64,000 bases of DNA from an uncultured Pseudomonadota bacterium (GCA_903868595.1 CAIPVV010000017.1:1-64000), one strand, 5' to 3'. Positions 53,437 to 62,379 are shown, counted from the stretch's first letter. Program-made: numbers and translations. The notes: generated by a model from the sequence alone, not told the origin.

Positions 53437-55752
53437 CTAGTTGATGGTGACGGCAACCGTTTGGGTACGGGTAAGCGAGCCGCTCGTCCCGGTGATCGTG
53501 ACCGTGTAGGGACCACCGGCCTTCATCGTGCTCGAAGCCTTCAGTGTCAGCGTCGAGCTGCCGTTGCCACTGATCGATGTCGGGCTGAACGAAGCGGTCA
53601 GGCCGTTCGGCAGTCCGCTCGCCTTGAGGCCGACCGAGCCGGTTCCGTTGGACCAGGCGTCCGTCACGGGTACCTTCTGGCTCGTACCGTGCGTCACCGT
53701 CAGCGATGTCGGATTCAGCTTGAGGGTGAACGTCGGCGCCAGCGTGACGGTCAGACTGACGGTCATGGACATCGGCGTGCCGCTGACCGGCGTGCCGGTC
53801 ACGGTGACGATAGAGGTCCCCGGAGTGGCCGAGCTGGTGGCAGCAAGCGTCAGCGTGACGCTGCCGGTACCCGCCAACGTGGCAGGACTGAAGCTCGCGG
53901 TCACGCCCGTAGGCAGGCCGCTGGCCGCAAAGGTCACCGCGCTGGAGAAGCCACCCACCGTGCTGCTGAGCACCTTGGTCGATGCGTTGCTCCCCTGCGC
54001 GACCGAGACTGCCGTCGGCGACGCCGACAGCGAGAACGTCGGCGACGTGATCGCGCTCGTCAGCGAGCTCAGCAAGGTCGCGGACGGACTACCCCAGCCG
54101 GTCACCAGGTCGTAGCCGGTGGTCGCCGAGTAGCTGCCGGAAGTACCGGAGGTGACGTCGTGGAAATCCGTCGCGAACTTGCTGTTCGCCGCCGTGTTGA
54201 GCGCATAGATCGTTGGGTTCAGGAACCCGACCGCCGGCAGCGCCGGCGTGCTCGTGAGCAGTTGCTGGTTCAGCAGCGCCAGATACCCGGCCCACATCGG
54301 CGCAGCAAAGCTCGTGCCGCCATAGGCATTCGCGGTGCAGGCCGTCTGGTTGGCACAGACGTAGAACGTGAAGTTCGCGTTCGCGGCGATGTCCGGCCCA
54401 TTGCGGTAGCTCGACGAGGCCTTGTTCGACGTAGTCACTACGCCGGTCAGCTGCTGCCAGGCCGGGATCGCAAACTTGTTCGGCGAGATGCCGCCGCCGC
54501 TATCGACCCAGGCGGTCTCCGCACTCCAGGAACCGGCCGCGCCCGTCGTGACGAGGTCGGTGCCACCGACCGAGACGACATACGGGTCATCCGCAGGCCA
54601 TGGCGCCGAGCTCCCGCTTATTGTCCACGTCGAGTGGTCGCCCGAGGCCGCGAGGAAGGTCTGGCCCTGCGTTGCCATCTTCTTGAAATAAGGGTCGAGC
54701 GTGCTGGGGTCCACGGGCGACCAGCCCCAGGAGCAGCCAATGGTCAGAGGCAAGGGGCTGGCGGCCGTCATCGCCGCGATAATCGCGGTGTCGCTCGACC
54801 CCACGTACATCACGACCTTCGCCGCCGGCGCCATGCCGAGGGCCTGCGTGATATCGAGCGTCTGCTCGGTATCGTCGCAACCGCTGCTCTTGACGCAGCT
54901 CGTGCTGGTGGCGTCGGTCGAGACCAGCGTCACCTGTCCCGAGAGGTCGGCCTGACCGGCAGTCTGGAAGTAGGTCTGCAGGTCCGCGATGTTCGTGCCG
55001 TAGTACTCGAGGAGCCCGATCGTCTGGCCTGCGCCGGTCAGCGACCCGCTGCCGTAGTACGCAGCGCGCATGTCGCTGCCCAGGTACGAGGCCGACGGGC
55101 CGGACCCGGTAGTCGCATGCGGCACCAGCGACTGCGGCGTCACGCCCAAGGCCTGCGCCAGCGTATCGCGGCGCACCAGCCGCGGCTTCGGCAGCGAGTA
55201 GTTGTCGAGACCGGAGATGTGCCAGAGGTTGATCCCCAGGCCATGCGTGGGTTCGCGGTCCGGCGCGTAGAACTGGCGGTTCTCGGTCGGGTGCTGGTAA
55301 GTGCGCAGCGTCAGGTGGAACGCGTTCTGGATATTCTGCACGCTGCCACGGACCGTGACGTTCATGCCCTGGAGCGAGCCACCGACCACGGTAAATTCGT
55401 TGGCCTTCGCATAGGCCACGACGGCGGCATAGTCCTGCGCGGACGGTCCGAAGCGCTGCGAGAACTGCGCGGGGGTGAGGAAGTGACGATAGCTGCTGCT
55501 CGAAGGGTCATAGAGCTGCGTGAGGAACCGGTCCAGGCCCTGCGGATCCGACAGCGGCAGCACCAGGTCGAGGGTGAGCTGCTGCTGCGCCGGCAGGGTG
55601 CCGGTCGGAGCCACTCCGGCCTGGCTCCCCTCGCTGCGGACATGCCGCGTCATCACGCCGCCTTGAGCGTGCGCGATGCCGGCTGCACCCAGGAACGCCG
55701 CCGCCATTGCCAGCGTGCGGAAACCTATCTGCAATTTCTTCCAGAGGCTCAT
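53437..55752 (-). CDS. Secreted S53 (sedolisin) peptidase with two Ig-like domains
   Basis: 771 residues: signal peptide (cleavage after GIAHA, about residue 29), Pro-kumamolisin activation domain (~45-190; FLTQLYDPSSSSYRHFLTPAQF), and the S53 catalytic domain (~210-560) with Glu and Asp in DDTEQTLDITQAL, Asp in AASGDHSTW and the nucleophile Ser in YGGTSFAAPMWAG. Two ~95-residue Ig-like repeats follow (each with SGLP.G.TASFSP.....GS.TLTL). Sedolisins are acid-active serine-carboxyl peptidases made as zymogens. SD AGGGTG lies close to the ATG. No secretion-specific tail; it may be released or surface-held by the Ig domains. Confidence 0.93.
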   Translation of the reverse strand: MSLWKKLQIGFRTLAMAAAFLGAAGIAHAQGGVMTRHVRSEGSQAGVAPTGTLPAQQQLTLDLVLPLSDPQGLDRFLTQLYDPSSSSYRHFLTPAQFSQRFGPSAQDYAAVVAYAKANEFTVVGGSLQGMNVTVRGSVQNIQNAFHLTLRTYQHPTENRQFYAPDREPTHGLGINLWHISGLDNYSLPKPRLVRRDTLAQALGVTPQSLVPHATTGSGPSASYLGSDMRAAYYGSGSLTGAGQTIGLLEYYGTNIADLQTYFQTAGQADLSGQVTLVSTDATSTSCVKSSGCDDTEQTLDITQALGMAPAAKVVMYVGSSDTAIIAAMTAASPLPLTIGCSWGWSPVDPSTLDPYFKKMATQGQTFLAASGDHSTWTISGSSAPWPADDPYVVSVGGTDLVTTGAAGSWSAETAWVDSGGGISPNKFAIPAWQQLTGVVTTSNKASSSYRNGPDIAANANFTFYVCANQTACTANAYGGTSFAAPMWAGYLALLNQQLLTSTPALPAVGFLNPTIYALNTAANSKFATDFHDVTSGTSGSYSATTGYDLVTGWGSPSATLLSSLTSAITSPTFSLSASPTAVSVAQGSNASTKVLSSTVGGFSSAVTFAASGLPTGVTASFSPATLAGTGSVTLTLAATSSATPGTSIVTVTGTPVSGTPMSMTVSLTVTLAPTFTLKLNPTSLTVTHGTSQKVPVTDAWSNGTGSVGLKASGLPNGLTASFSPTSISGNGSSTLTLKASSTMKAGGPYTVTITGTSGSLTRTQTVAVTIN

Positions 55753-55804
55753 TTTTCACCCTACATCCCATGTGCCTAGACCGGACGAAGGTTCGTCGCG
55801 GCGC

Positions 55805-55832
55805 AGTATACGAAACGCCACTGAAGCTCCAA
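55805..55832 (-). promoter_or_regulatory. Promoter candidate for the S53 peptidase
   Basis: Minus strand: -10 TATACT (55805-55810, 5 of 6), 16-bp spacer, -35 TTGGAG (55827-55832, 3 of 6). Predicted leader about 45 nt. The surrounding 55800-55870 region is the most AT-rich of the neighbourhood. Confidence 0.45.
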
Positions 55833-55979
55833 AGCATCGGCATGACATATGCGATAAATTACATCCCGTTTGGATGCGATAGCGGCGAAGACCGATGTCC
55901 TGCCCTCCTCCGGGCGGTGCAGCTGCAGGATCGACCGCACTACGGCAGTAAGAGCCGCGGAGTAACCCAGTGTCACAGC

Positions 55980-56507
55980 ATGAGTAAGAGTTCCAATTCC
56001 CGACGCGACTTCCTGGCCACTGGCGCCGCCGGTGTCGCAACGGGGCTTGCGCTGACAGCGGGCGCGGCCTCGGGAGCCGCCTCGTCCGCTCCGTCCGCCT
56101 GCGGGGGGCTCACGCGGGAACACTTCCTGCAGTACACGACGCTCTTCAATCACAACGATCCCCGGTTCGTCGAGTTCTACCACGATGACGTGGTACTGGA
56201 ACTGGGATCGCGGGAGGTCAGGACTCCCCAGGGGATCCGGGAGTTCTATGCGGACGTGAAGGCCCACCTCCGCGAGAAGGTGGAGGTGACGCACTTCGTT
56301 TCCGACGCCACCGGCATCGCGGTAGAGATGCCGACGGAGTTCCGCGTCATCAAGGACTGGGAGAACGGATTCTTCGGCCGGCCACTCAAGGTGGGGGAAG
56401 TCATGCGCATCGTCAGCTTCGTTATCTACTGGGTCGATAACGGCAAGTTCCGGCGCATCAAGTCAGCGCGCTACAAACTGGTCAACGACTGGCAAATGGA
56501 AGCCTAG
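55980..56507 (+). CDS. Tat-exported NTF2/SnoaL-like protein
   Basis: 175 residues. The N-terminus SNSRRDFLATGAAGVATGLALTAGAASGAA is a textbook Tat signal (SRRDFLATG). One NTF2-like domain follows: LTREHFLQYTTLFNHNDPRFVEFYHDDVVLELG, TPQGIREFYADVKAHLREKV, and a C-terminal strand GKFRRIKSARYKLVND. Tat export implies folding in the cytosol, perhaps with a cofactor or partner. The domain resembles the second half of the tandem protein at 57620. The frame is open upstream, but only this ATG gives the Tat motif near the N-terminus. Confidence 0.8.
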   Translation: MSKSSNSRRDFLATGAAGVATGLALTAGAASGAASSAPSACGGLTREHFLQYTTLFNHNDPRFVEFYHDDVVLELGSREVRTPQGIREFYADVKAHLREKVEVTHFVSDATGIAVEMPTEFRVIKDWENGFFGRPLKVGEVMRIVSFVIYWVDNGKFRRIKSARYKLVNDWQMEA

Positions 56508-56639
56508 AGATTCCCGCTGCGTCGTCGTGAGGCAACTCCGCCCGGGGGCATTCCCCCAGAGTTAAAGGGAAATCGCGCCAGGGACCCCGGGGATCCGCGG
56601 TCGACGCCTGGCAACCCGTTTTTTCGAGGTCATCGCTGA

Positions 56640-57395
56640 ATGTTGAAAAAATGGCTCTTGCCGCTGGTGCTCTTGTCCAACGCGACGCTGAGTCTTGCCG
56701 CCGACGAGGAAATCCAGGTCTATGAAGACGACCTGAGCGCACCGGGGCAGTTTGGCGTCGATGTCCACAACAACTTCGTGGTGTCAGGCTCTGGCACGCC
56801 CAGCTACGCGGGGGAACAAGCGCCGCTGCATGTTTACCGCCTGACCCCGGAGTTCTACTACGGACTGACCAAGACGGTGGAGTTGGGCCTGTACCTGCTG
56901 ACGACGCGCGACCCGGAAGGCGGGGCGCACGTGGAGGGCAGCAAGGTGCGCGTCAAGTACGTTCCCGAACACGACGCCGAGCATGGCTTCTACTGGGGCG
57001 CCAACCTGGAGGTTGGCAAGACGACCACGCGCGTATCGGAGGAGCCCTGGAATGGGCAGCTGAAGGGGATCTTCGGCTACCGCACCGGTCCCTGGACCCT
57101 CGCAGCCAATCCGAATCTGGACTGGAGCCTCTCGCCGGGCGGCGGTCCGGCCAAATTCGGGGTGGACGTGAAGGTCGCCTATGCGGTGACCGACAGGACG
57201 AAGCTCGGCGTGGAGTCCTACAACGAGTGGGGTCCGGTGAGTGACCTCGGGCCGTTGGACGGATACGCCAAGTCCCTCTACCTGGCGCTAGATCATGATT
57301 TCGGGGGCGTGGATCTCAACGTGGGCGTCGGCCGGGGGCTGACCCGCGCCGCCGATGACTGGACCATCAAATTTATCGTCGGCACCCATTTCTAG
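56640..57395 (+). CDS. Outer-membrane beta-barrel protein
   Basis: 251 residues: Sec signal (MLKKWLLPLVLLSNATLSLAA), then alternating beta-strands typical of a 10-12-stranded barrel (QFGVDVHNNFVVSG, VYRLTPEFYYGLTKTVELGLYLLTT, GFYWGANLEVGKTTTR, VDLNVGVGRGLTRAADDWTIKFIVGTHF). It ends in Phe, the BAM-recognised C-terminal signature. Resembles uncharacterised transporter-like barrels sometimes found with phenol or alkane degradation genes. Possible uptake channel for hydrophobic compounds. Confidence 0.8.
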   Translation: MLKKWLLPLVLLSNATLSLAADEEIQVYEDDLSAPGQFGVDVHNNFVVSGSGTPSYAGEQAPLHVYRLTPEFYYGLTKTVELGLYLLTTRDPEGGAHVEGSKVRVKYVPEHDAEHGFYWGANLEVGKTTTRVSEEPWNGQLKGIFGYRTGPWTLAANPNLDWSLSPGGGPAKFGVDVKVAYAVTDRTKLGVESYNEWGPVSDLGPLDGYAKSLYLALDHDFGGVDLNVGVGRGLTRAADDWTIKFIVGTHF

Positions 57396-57493
57396 GACGC
57401 GCCCGGGAACGGCCTCCCGATTACGGCCTGTGCTGAGGGCGGCGGTCGCGCTTCGCCGGTAGCTTGCGTTGCGAGTACTGGGCCGTTGTGGTG

Positions 57494-57520
57494 CTCACCC
57501 GGCTCACCCGGCTCATCCGG
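57494..57520 (+). repeat. Three tandem 9-bp repeats
   Basis: CTCACCCGG, CTCACCCGG, CTCATCCGG in direct order (57494-57502, 57503-57511, 57512-57520), one mismatch in the third. They lie in the 224-nt gap between the barrel gene and the tandem NTF2 gene, upstream of a terminator. Could be a regulator-binding array. Confidence 0.6.
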
Positions 57521-57560
57521 TAGGTCTGCCTTGAAGGCCTGTAAGCGGTTCCGGCCCATG

Positions 57561-57592
57561 AAAGCCCCACAACATACCCCTGTGGGGCTTTT
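57561..57592 (+). terminator. Strong intrinsic terminator in front of the tandem NTF2 gene
   Basis: AAAGCCCCAC (57561-57570) pairs perfectly with GTGGGGCTTT (57582-57591), 11-nt loop, followed by TTTTGCCTTT. It is the only hairpin in the window with a proper T-rich trail. It ends 28 nt before the next ATG, too little room for a separate promoter, so it either ends the barrel transcript or acts as an attenuator. Confidence 0.8.
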
Positions 57593-57619
57593 GCCTTTCT
57601 GGGGTAACCTTTTGACCCC

Positions 57620-58429
57620 ATGAACTACGACGATTACGTCTCGCTCTTTAATACGGGTGACGATGCCGCCCTCGTGGATCGCTACTTCGCCGACGACGTG
57701 CGCTTCAGCGGGGGCTCCCGCGACTACAGTGGCAAGCAAGGGCTGCGGGATTTTCTGGCCTGGGCCCACGACGGCGTGCGCGAGGTCATCCGCCTGCAGA
57801 ACGTGCTGCAGCAGGGCGACCTGATATTCGCGGAAATCGACATGGATTTTCACGCGAGCAAGGAGCGGCCGGATTTCCCCTTCGGTCACCTGTATCCCGG
57901 TGACCTGGTTACCGTGAAGTTCTTCGTGACCTACCGGCTGCGCGAGGGGCGTGTCGTGGAGCTCAAGTCCATGACCTGGCCGCCGGGCAAGGGGGTTACG
58001 CAGTTGCCACGGCTGGGCGCCCACCCGACCCAGATGGCCGCCTTCCGCGCCTACACGGCCGCCTTCAGCAACGCCGATTTCACCCGTTTCCCCAGGTTCT
58101 ACACGGAGGACGTGCGGTTGGAGCTGGGTTCGGTTCCGCCGATCAACGGACGCCAGGGGATCATCGATTTCTACCAACCCATGTTCCAGCGCGTACGCGA
58201 GAGCCTGGGTATCAACAGCGTTTCCTTCACCGACGCGGGCATCGAAATGGATGCCGTCTCCCGTTTCACGGCGGTGGCGGACGCGCCGGATTTCGTGGTC
58301 GGGCCGCTGCGCAAGGGCGAGTTCATCGAGGTCCGCGTGCTGGTCAGCTACCGGCTCCGGGACGGCCTGATCTGCCACATCGGCGTGCGCCGGGGCGGCG
58401 ACCCGGTCAAATTCAGCCTCCCGGGCTAA
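57620..58429 (+). CDS. Tandem NTF2/SnoaL-domain protein, cytosolic
   Basis: 269 residues, two NTF2-like domains in one chain: first YDDYVSLFNTGDDAALVDRYFADDVRFSGGSR with GKQGLRDFLAWAHD (1-130), second MAAFRAYTAAFSNADFTRFPRFYTEDVRLELGS with GRQGIIDFYQPMFQRV (140-269). No signal peptide, unlike the other NTF2-like genes here. The fused pair would make an internal pseudo-dimer. The ATG has no recognisable Shine-Dalgarno (GGGGTAACC is the nearest G-rich stretch), and a terminator stands 28 nt upstream, so expression may be conditional. Function unknown. Confidence 0.82.
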   Translation: MNYDDYVSLFNTGDDAALVDRYFADDVRFSGGSRDYSGKQGLRDFLAWAHDGVREVIRLQNVLQQGDLIFAEIDMDFHASKERPDFPFGHLYPGDLVTVKFFVTYRLREGRVVELKSMTWPPGKGVTQLPRLGAHPTQMAAFRAYTAAFSNADFTRFPRFYTEDVRLELGSVPPINGRQGIIDFYQPMFQRVRESLGINSVSFTDAGIEMDAVSRFTAVADAPDFVVGPLRKGEFIEVRVLVSYRLRDGLICHIGVRRGGDPVKFSLPG

Positions 58430-58485
58430 TCCTGGCCTAGGTCCGCTCGGCACCAGCACCCGGGCGCCATGCGGGGCTTCCTGCT

Positions 58486-58500
58486 GGCGGGCTGCCCGCC
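58486..58500. repeat. Near-perfect palindrome upstream of ABC exporter
   Basis: GGCGGGC-T-GCCCGCC (58486-58500) is a 7-bp inverted repeat around one base, 31 nt before the ABC exporter ATG. Operator-like in position and symmetry; chance is not negligible in such GC-rich DNA. Confidence 0.35.
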
Positions 58501-58530
58501 GCGGCCGGGAATCGCGCGGCAAGGCCCAAT

Positions 58531-60462
58531 ATGTCCGGCGGCCCCCCCCGCCGCTTGGCTATCCTTCGCGCCGTGGAACCCTCAGAAGACACAGCGCCGC
58601 CCCGCAGGTTGAACCTGCTGGTGAAGTTCGCGCGCCCGTACCGCTGGCAGTTCGTGCTGGTGGCGGTGTTTGCGCTGCTGGCGACCGGCACGGACCTGAT
58701 CGCCCCGATGATCTACCGGGAGGCGATCAATGACATCGCCGGTCTGTTCGTCGGCGAGCCGGGGACCACGGGCGCCGACCAGTTGCTGGCCGAGGAGAAT
58801 GAGCCCCTCGCGCAGGTCGCCCCCGACAAGCCCCAGCCCCACGAGCGCGGCCGTGTTGCCGCCCGTACCGCGGACCAGGCCGTGCGTACGCTGCTGGAGG
58901 CGGTAGGTCTGCTGCTGCTCATTAACGTCATTTCCCACCTGTGCTCGCTGATCGCCGATCAGCGCACCGTTCGCCTCGCGAGTCGGATCGAGGCCGACGT
59001 CATCCAGCGAACCTTTGCGCACGTGCTGCGCCTGCCGCTGCGCTTCTTCAGTCGGCGCCCGAGCGGCGGCATCGCCAAGCAGATCGACCAGTCGGATGAA
59101 ATAGCGCCGATTATCAAGGCCTTTGCCCACGACATCGCCCCGGAAGTCATCTGCATGCTGGGCGTGATGGCGATCATGTTCACGCAAAGCTGGAAGCTCT
59201 CCCTGGCCGCGCTGATCACGCTGCCGCCGTACCTGTTCATCGTGCTGCTGTCCTCCAAGCGCCTGGAGACCGGCCTTACGCAGTACTACGAGATGTGGGA
59301 TGCGGTTTCGGGCCGCATCCAGGATGCGCTCGGGGCCGTCAAGACGGTGAAGCTCTCCGGCGCCGAGCAGCGCGAGAGCGAGGCGCTGCGGGCCTCCTCG
59401 GAGAATGCCTATGCGACCTACGTCCAACGCAACCGCCTGGCCAACCGCTACCTGTTCTGGCAGACCTCGCTGAGCTACTTGAGCCATGCGCTGGTGCTGG
59501 GCTACGGCGGCCTGCTGGTCTCCCGCCACCAGCTCACGCCAGGCGACATCGTGATGTTCGTCGCGTACCTGGACCGCCTGTACACGCCGATCGAGTCGCT
59601 CACGGGACTGGCCGTCAGCCTGCAGGAGCGCTTCGCTTCCTTCTCGCGAGCCGCCAACCTGATGGGCGAGCCCGATGCGGAGGCGCCAGGAGGCGCCCTG
59701 CCGCCGGGGCCTGGGCTGGTGGAGTTCAGGAACGTCACCTTCTCGTACGTGCCCGAGAGGGCCGTTCTGGAGAATGTGACGATGCGCTTCGTCGCCGGCA
59801 AGGTCACGGCCCTGGTCGGGCCTTCCGGCGCCGGCAAGACCACGGCAAGCGACTTGCTGCTGCGGTTGTTCGAACCGCAGTCCGGGGAGATCCTGATCGA
59901 CGGCACGCCGATCCGCAGCGTCGAGGCGGCGCTCATCCGCCGCGAGGTGGGTGTGGTAGCCGCCGACGGGGCGATCTTCAGCGGCACGCTGGCGGACAAC
60001 ATCCGCTACAAGCGGCCCGATGCCAGCGATCAGGAAGTCCTGAGCGCAGCACGCGAGTGCGGGCTGGGGCCGCTGCTGGAGCGGCTGCCGGACGGCCTGC
60101 AGACCGAGGTCGGCGAGCGCGGTACGGGTCTTTCCCTGGGCGAGCGTCAGCGGCTGCAGATTGCCCGCGCACTGGTCGCGCGGCCGCGCGTGCTGGTGCT
60201 GGATGAGGCGACGGCGAACCTGGACTACGCCACGGAGTCGGAGATTCGGTCGAGCCTGCTGGACCGGGCCGATCGCCCCACGACCATCATCATCGCACAC
60301 CGCTATTCGATGGTGGAGTTCGCCAGCCACGTGATCGTGATGGAAGGTGGGCGTATTCTAGATGAGGGTACGCCGCAGGAGCTGATGGCCCGCGGCGGAT
60401 GGTTCGCGCGCTTTGCCGCGGCGGCCGGCCACTTGCCCGAGGAGGAAAGAGTCGATGAGTGA
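58531..60462 (+). CDS. ABC exporter (fused permease-ATPase)
   Basis: 643 residues: six-helix transmembrane domain (to ~385) and ATPase with Walker A LVGPSGAGKTTASDLLLRLF, signature LSLGERQRLQIARAL (Leu replaces the usual Gly and Glu the Gln of LSGGQ), Walker B VLVLDEATANLD and switch His in IIIAHRYSM. A hydrophilic loop of ~60 residues (GEPGTTGADQ...PDKPQPHERG) between the first two helices is longer than usual. Start ATG 58531; GTG 58573, 7 nt after a TATCCT box, is an alternative. Works as a homodimer. It overlaps the TPR gene by 8 bp. Lipid, peptide or polysaccharide substrates are all possible. Confidence 0.9.
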   Translation: MSGGPPRRLAILRAVEPSEDTAPPRRLNLLVKFARPYRWQFVLVAVFALLATGTDLIAPMIYREAINDIAGLFVGEPGTTGADQLLAEENEPLAQVAPDKPQPHERGRVAARTADQAVRTLLEAVGLLLLINVISHLCSLIADQRTVRLASRIEADVIQRTFAHVLRLPLRFFSRRPSGGIAKQIDQSDEIAPIIKAFAHDIAPEVICMLGVMAIMFTQSWKLSLAALITLPPYLFIVLLSSKRLETGLTQYYEMWDAVSGRIQDALGAVKTVKLSGAEQRESEALRASSENAYATYVQRNRLANRYLFWQTSLSYLSHALVLGYGGLLVSRHQLTPGDIVMFVAYLDRLYTPIESLTGLAVSLQERFASFSRAANLMGEPDAEAPGGALPPGPGLVEFRNVTFSYVPERAVLENVTMRFVAGKVTALVGPSGAGKTTASDLLLRLFEPQSGEILIDGTPIRSVEAALIRREVGVVAADGAIFSGTLADNIRYKRPDASDQEVLSAARECGLGPLLERLPDGLQTEVGERGTGLSLGERQRLQIARALVARPRVLVLDEATANLDYATESEIRSSLLDRADRPTTIIIAHRYSMVEFASHVIVMEGGRILDEGTPQELMARGGWFARFAAAAGHLPEEERVDE

Positions 60463-61462
60463 TGAGGGCCGAGCCCCGCAGAACCCGCTGGTCGATTCGC
60501 TGCTGGCCGACCCGGTGTTGCGCCGCCGCCTGGTCGAAGTGATCGCGCGGGAGTTGCCCGACGCGGCGACGAAGACGCGCTGGCAGCGCTGGCGGCCATT
60601 CATCGCCGGTCTCTCCAGCGCCTCGGTCGTACTGCTGGCCTTCCTCATTCCCTCCCTCCAGGACCAGTGGGACCGCTATCGCATGCGGGCGGCGGTTGAC
60701 CGGTACGTGGAGATCGGTCGCGGCCTCATGCGCAGCGGTCAGTACGAGTCGGCCGAGGGCGCCTTCAATCGTGCCGTGGAACTCTCCGGCAACCAGCGCC
60801 TGGATCTCATCGAGGACCAGACGCGCGCGCGGGTCATGCGCATCTACGACGACCCGCAATGGCGAGGCGAGGTGGAGGAGGACCTTCGCGAGGCAGACTT
60901 CGTGTACCTGCTGGCGCTGGAGTCCGCGGCTGCCGACGCCAAGCACCGCGCGGCGACGCTGACGGCCTACGGTGCGTTCCTGGCCGGCCAGGACCGCTGG
61001 AAGGAAGCCGAGGAAGTGCTCACCCAGGCAATCACCCTGCAACCGACGAGTCCGGATCCGCATATTCATCTGGGCAACCTCTTTGACGACGTTGGCAAGA
61101 AGGCCGAGGCGGAACGCGAATACCGCCGGGCGATCGTGTTGGACGCCAAGGAGCCCAATGCGCACTACAACCTCGGGCTGCTCTTGGCCGAGAGCGGACG
61201 GCACGCGCAGGCGGTGGAGGAGTTCAAGGCCGCCTTGGCGCTGCGCCCCGAGGACGGCGATACGCGCGTCTCCCTGCTCGAGTCGCTGCAGGCGGCCGGT
61301 CGGCTGGATGAGGCCCGCGACGTCGCCGAGGCCGGCCTGCGCGTGGATCCCTCGCGCGAGGAATACCGCAAGACGCTGGACAAGCTTGCCCTGGACGCAA
61401 GTCACCCGGCCTCCGCCTCGCCGGAGGCGGCGGCTGGATCCGTGACGCCGGCCGGCAAGTAG
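60455..61462 (+). CDS. Membrane-anchored TPR protein
   Basis: 335 residues. Short cytosolic N-terminus, one membrane helix (PFIAGLSSASVVLLAFLIPSL, residues ~48-68), then TPR repeats to about residue 305 (YVEIGRGLMRSGQYESAEGAFNRAVELS, DPHIHLGNLFDDVGKKAEAEREYRRAIVLD, NAHYNLGLLLAESGRHAQAVEEFKAALAL). Strong SD GGAGGAAAGA lies 4 nt from the ATG, inside the ABC exporter's last codons (8-bp overlap). It is probably a scaffold or partner of the exporter. Confidence 0.87.
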   Translation: MSDEGRAPQNPLVDSLLADPVLRRRLVEVIARELPDAATKTRWQRWRPFIAGLSSASVVLLAFLIPSLQDQWDRYRMRAAVDRYVEIGRGLMRSGQYESAEGAFNRAVELSGNQRLDLIEDQTRARVMRIYDDPQWRGEVEEDLREADFVYLLALESAAADAKHRAATLTAYGAFLAGQDRWKEAEEVLTQAITLQPTSPDPHIHLGNLFDDVGKKAEAEREYRRAIVLDAKEPNAHYNLGLLLAESGRHAQAVEEFKAALALRPEDGDTRVSLLESLQAAGRLDEARDVAEAGLRVDPSREEYRKTLDKLALDASHPASASPEAAAGSVTPAGK

Positions 61463-61482
61463 GCGGACCGGCCCCCAGGGGG

Positions 61483-62379
61483 CTAGGGCAGTCGTTTCGT
61501 GCGCAGCGACCAGCCGGCGTCACGGCACAGCCCGCAGTCCTTGCCGCTGAACGCCCGCGCGGCCTGTGTATCGCCCTTGAGCTGCCAGTTGAGCCAGGCG
61601 ATGGCGAACGGCGTGAAGACGCCGCCCTGCGGCTCAAGGAAACTGCCCTCGTGCCCGATGCCCCGGGCCACCGCGCGCACGACCGGTACGGTGGTCAGTA
61701 GCGCAAAGTCCGCGTCCGCATTCCTGGACGCCACGTCGTGCTCGTCGCCCGTCACCAGTGCGACCGCGCCGTGCACCTGGGCGAGGCTCGCCTGGGTCGC
61801 CCCCGTGCCGTCCAGCGGTGCCGAGCCCGCAGGCAGCGTGCCGCTGTTGAATTCCACCAGCGTGGTCACACGCGGATCGGCCGCTGCGCTCAATGCCTGC
61901 ATGCCGCCGCAGGACTGACCCATCACGGCGATGTGCTTGACGTCGAGGCGAGAGAAGTAGGCGTTGCCGGGCGTGGCGTTCGCCTGCTCGGCCCAGTTGA
62001 GGGCATCGATCAACTGGGTCCAGTGGCTCGCCGACTGGCGGTCCGGCCCCCGGCCCCCTTCCGCCGGCTCCAGCTTCGCCTTGCGCTCCACCACGGGAGC
62101 CCCGATCGGCCCCACGGCGATCACCACATAGCCCTGAGCCGCGATCTGGCTCAGGAAGCTGCGGGCGCGGTTGCCGAGGTTCAGGCACTCGCCGTTGGCC
62201 CACACCACGACCGGCCAGTGGCCGGGCCGGGAGGTCAGGTCGGTCGGCCGGTATACGGTGTGGGTCGGCAGGCCCGCATCCATCGTCATGATGACGGGAA
62301 GGGCCTGCGCGACCGCCACGAAGGGGAGCGTGGTGCCCAGCAGCAGCGCCAGGCGCCGCAGGATGTTGACATGGCGCAA
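61483..62379 (-). CDS. Exported alpha/beta hydrolase, dienelactone-hydrolase/polyesterase-like
   Basis: 298 residues from TTG 62379, supported by a strong SD (AGGGGGAG) about 6 nt upstream and by the signal peptide it starts (NILRRLALLLGTTLPFVAVAQA). Catalytic motifs: WPVVVWANGECLN oxyanion strand, nucleophile Ser in AVMGQSCGGMQAL, Asp in VTGDEHDVASRNA, His in GIGHEGSFLEP. A C-terminal Cys pair (DCGLCRDAG) may form a disulfide. Substrate class: small or polymeric esters. Confidence 0.83.
   Translation of the reverse strand: MRHVNILRRLALLLGTTLPFVAVAQALPVIMTMDAGLPTHTVYRPTDLTSRPGHWPVVVWANGECLNLGNRARSFLSQIAAQGYVVIAVGPIGAPVVERKAKLEPAEGGRGPDRQSASHWTQLIDALNWAEQANATPGNAYFSRLDVKHIAVMGQSCGGMQALSAAADPRVTTLVEFNSGTLPAGSAPLDGTGATQASLAQVHGAVALVTGDEHDVASRNADADFALLTTVPVVRAVARGIGHEGSFLEPQGGVFTPFAIAWLNWQLKGDTQAARAFSGKDCGLCRDAGWSLRTKRLP

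Noticed and set aside
52897-55779. A 960-codon open frame on the plus strand opposite the S53 peptidase
   Set aside because: The minus-strand peptidase has a signal peptide, propeptide, complete catalytic set and Ig repeats. The plus-strand product is low-complexity Arg/Gly/Ala/Val sequence without domains.
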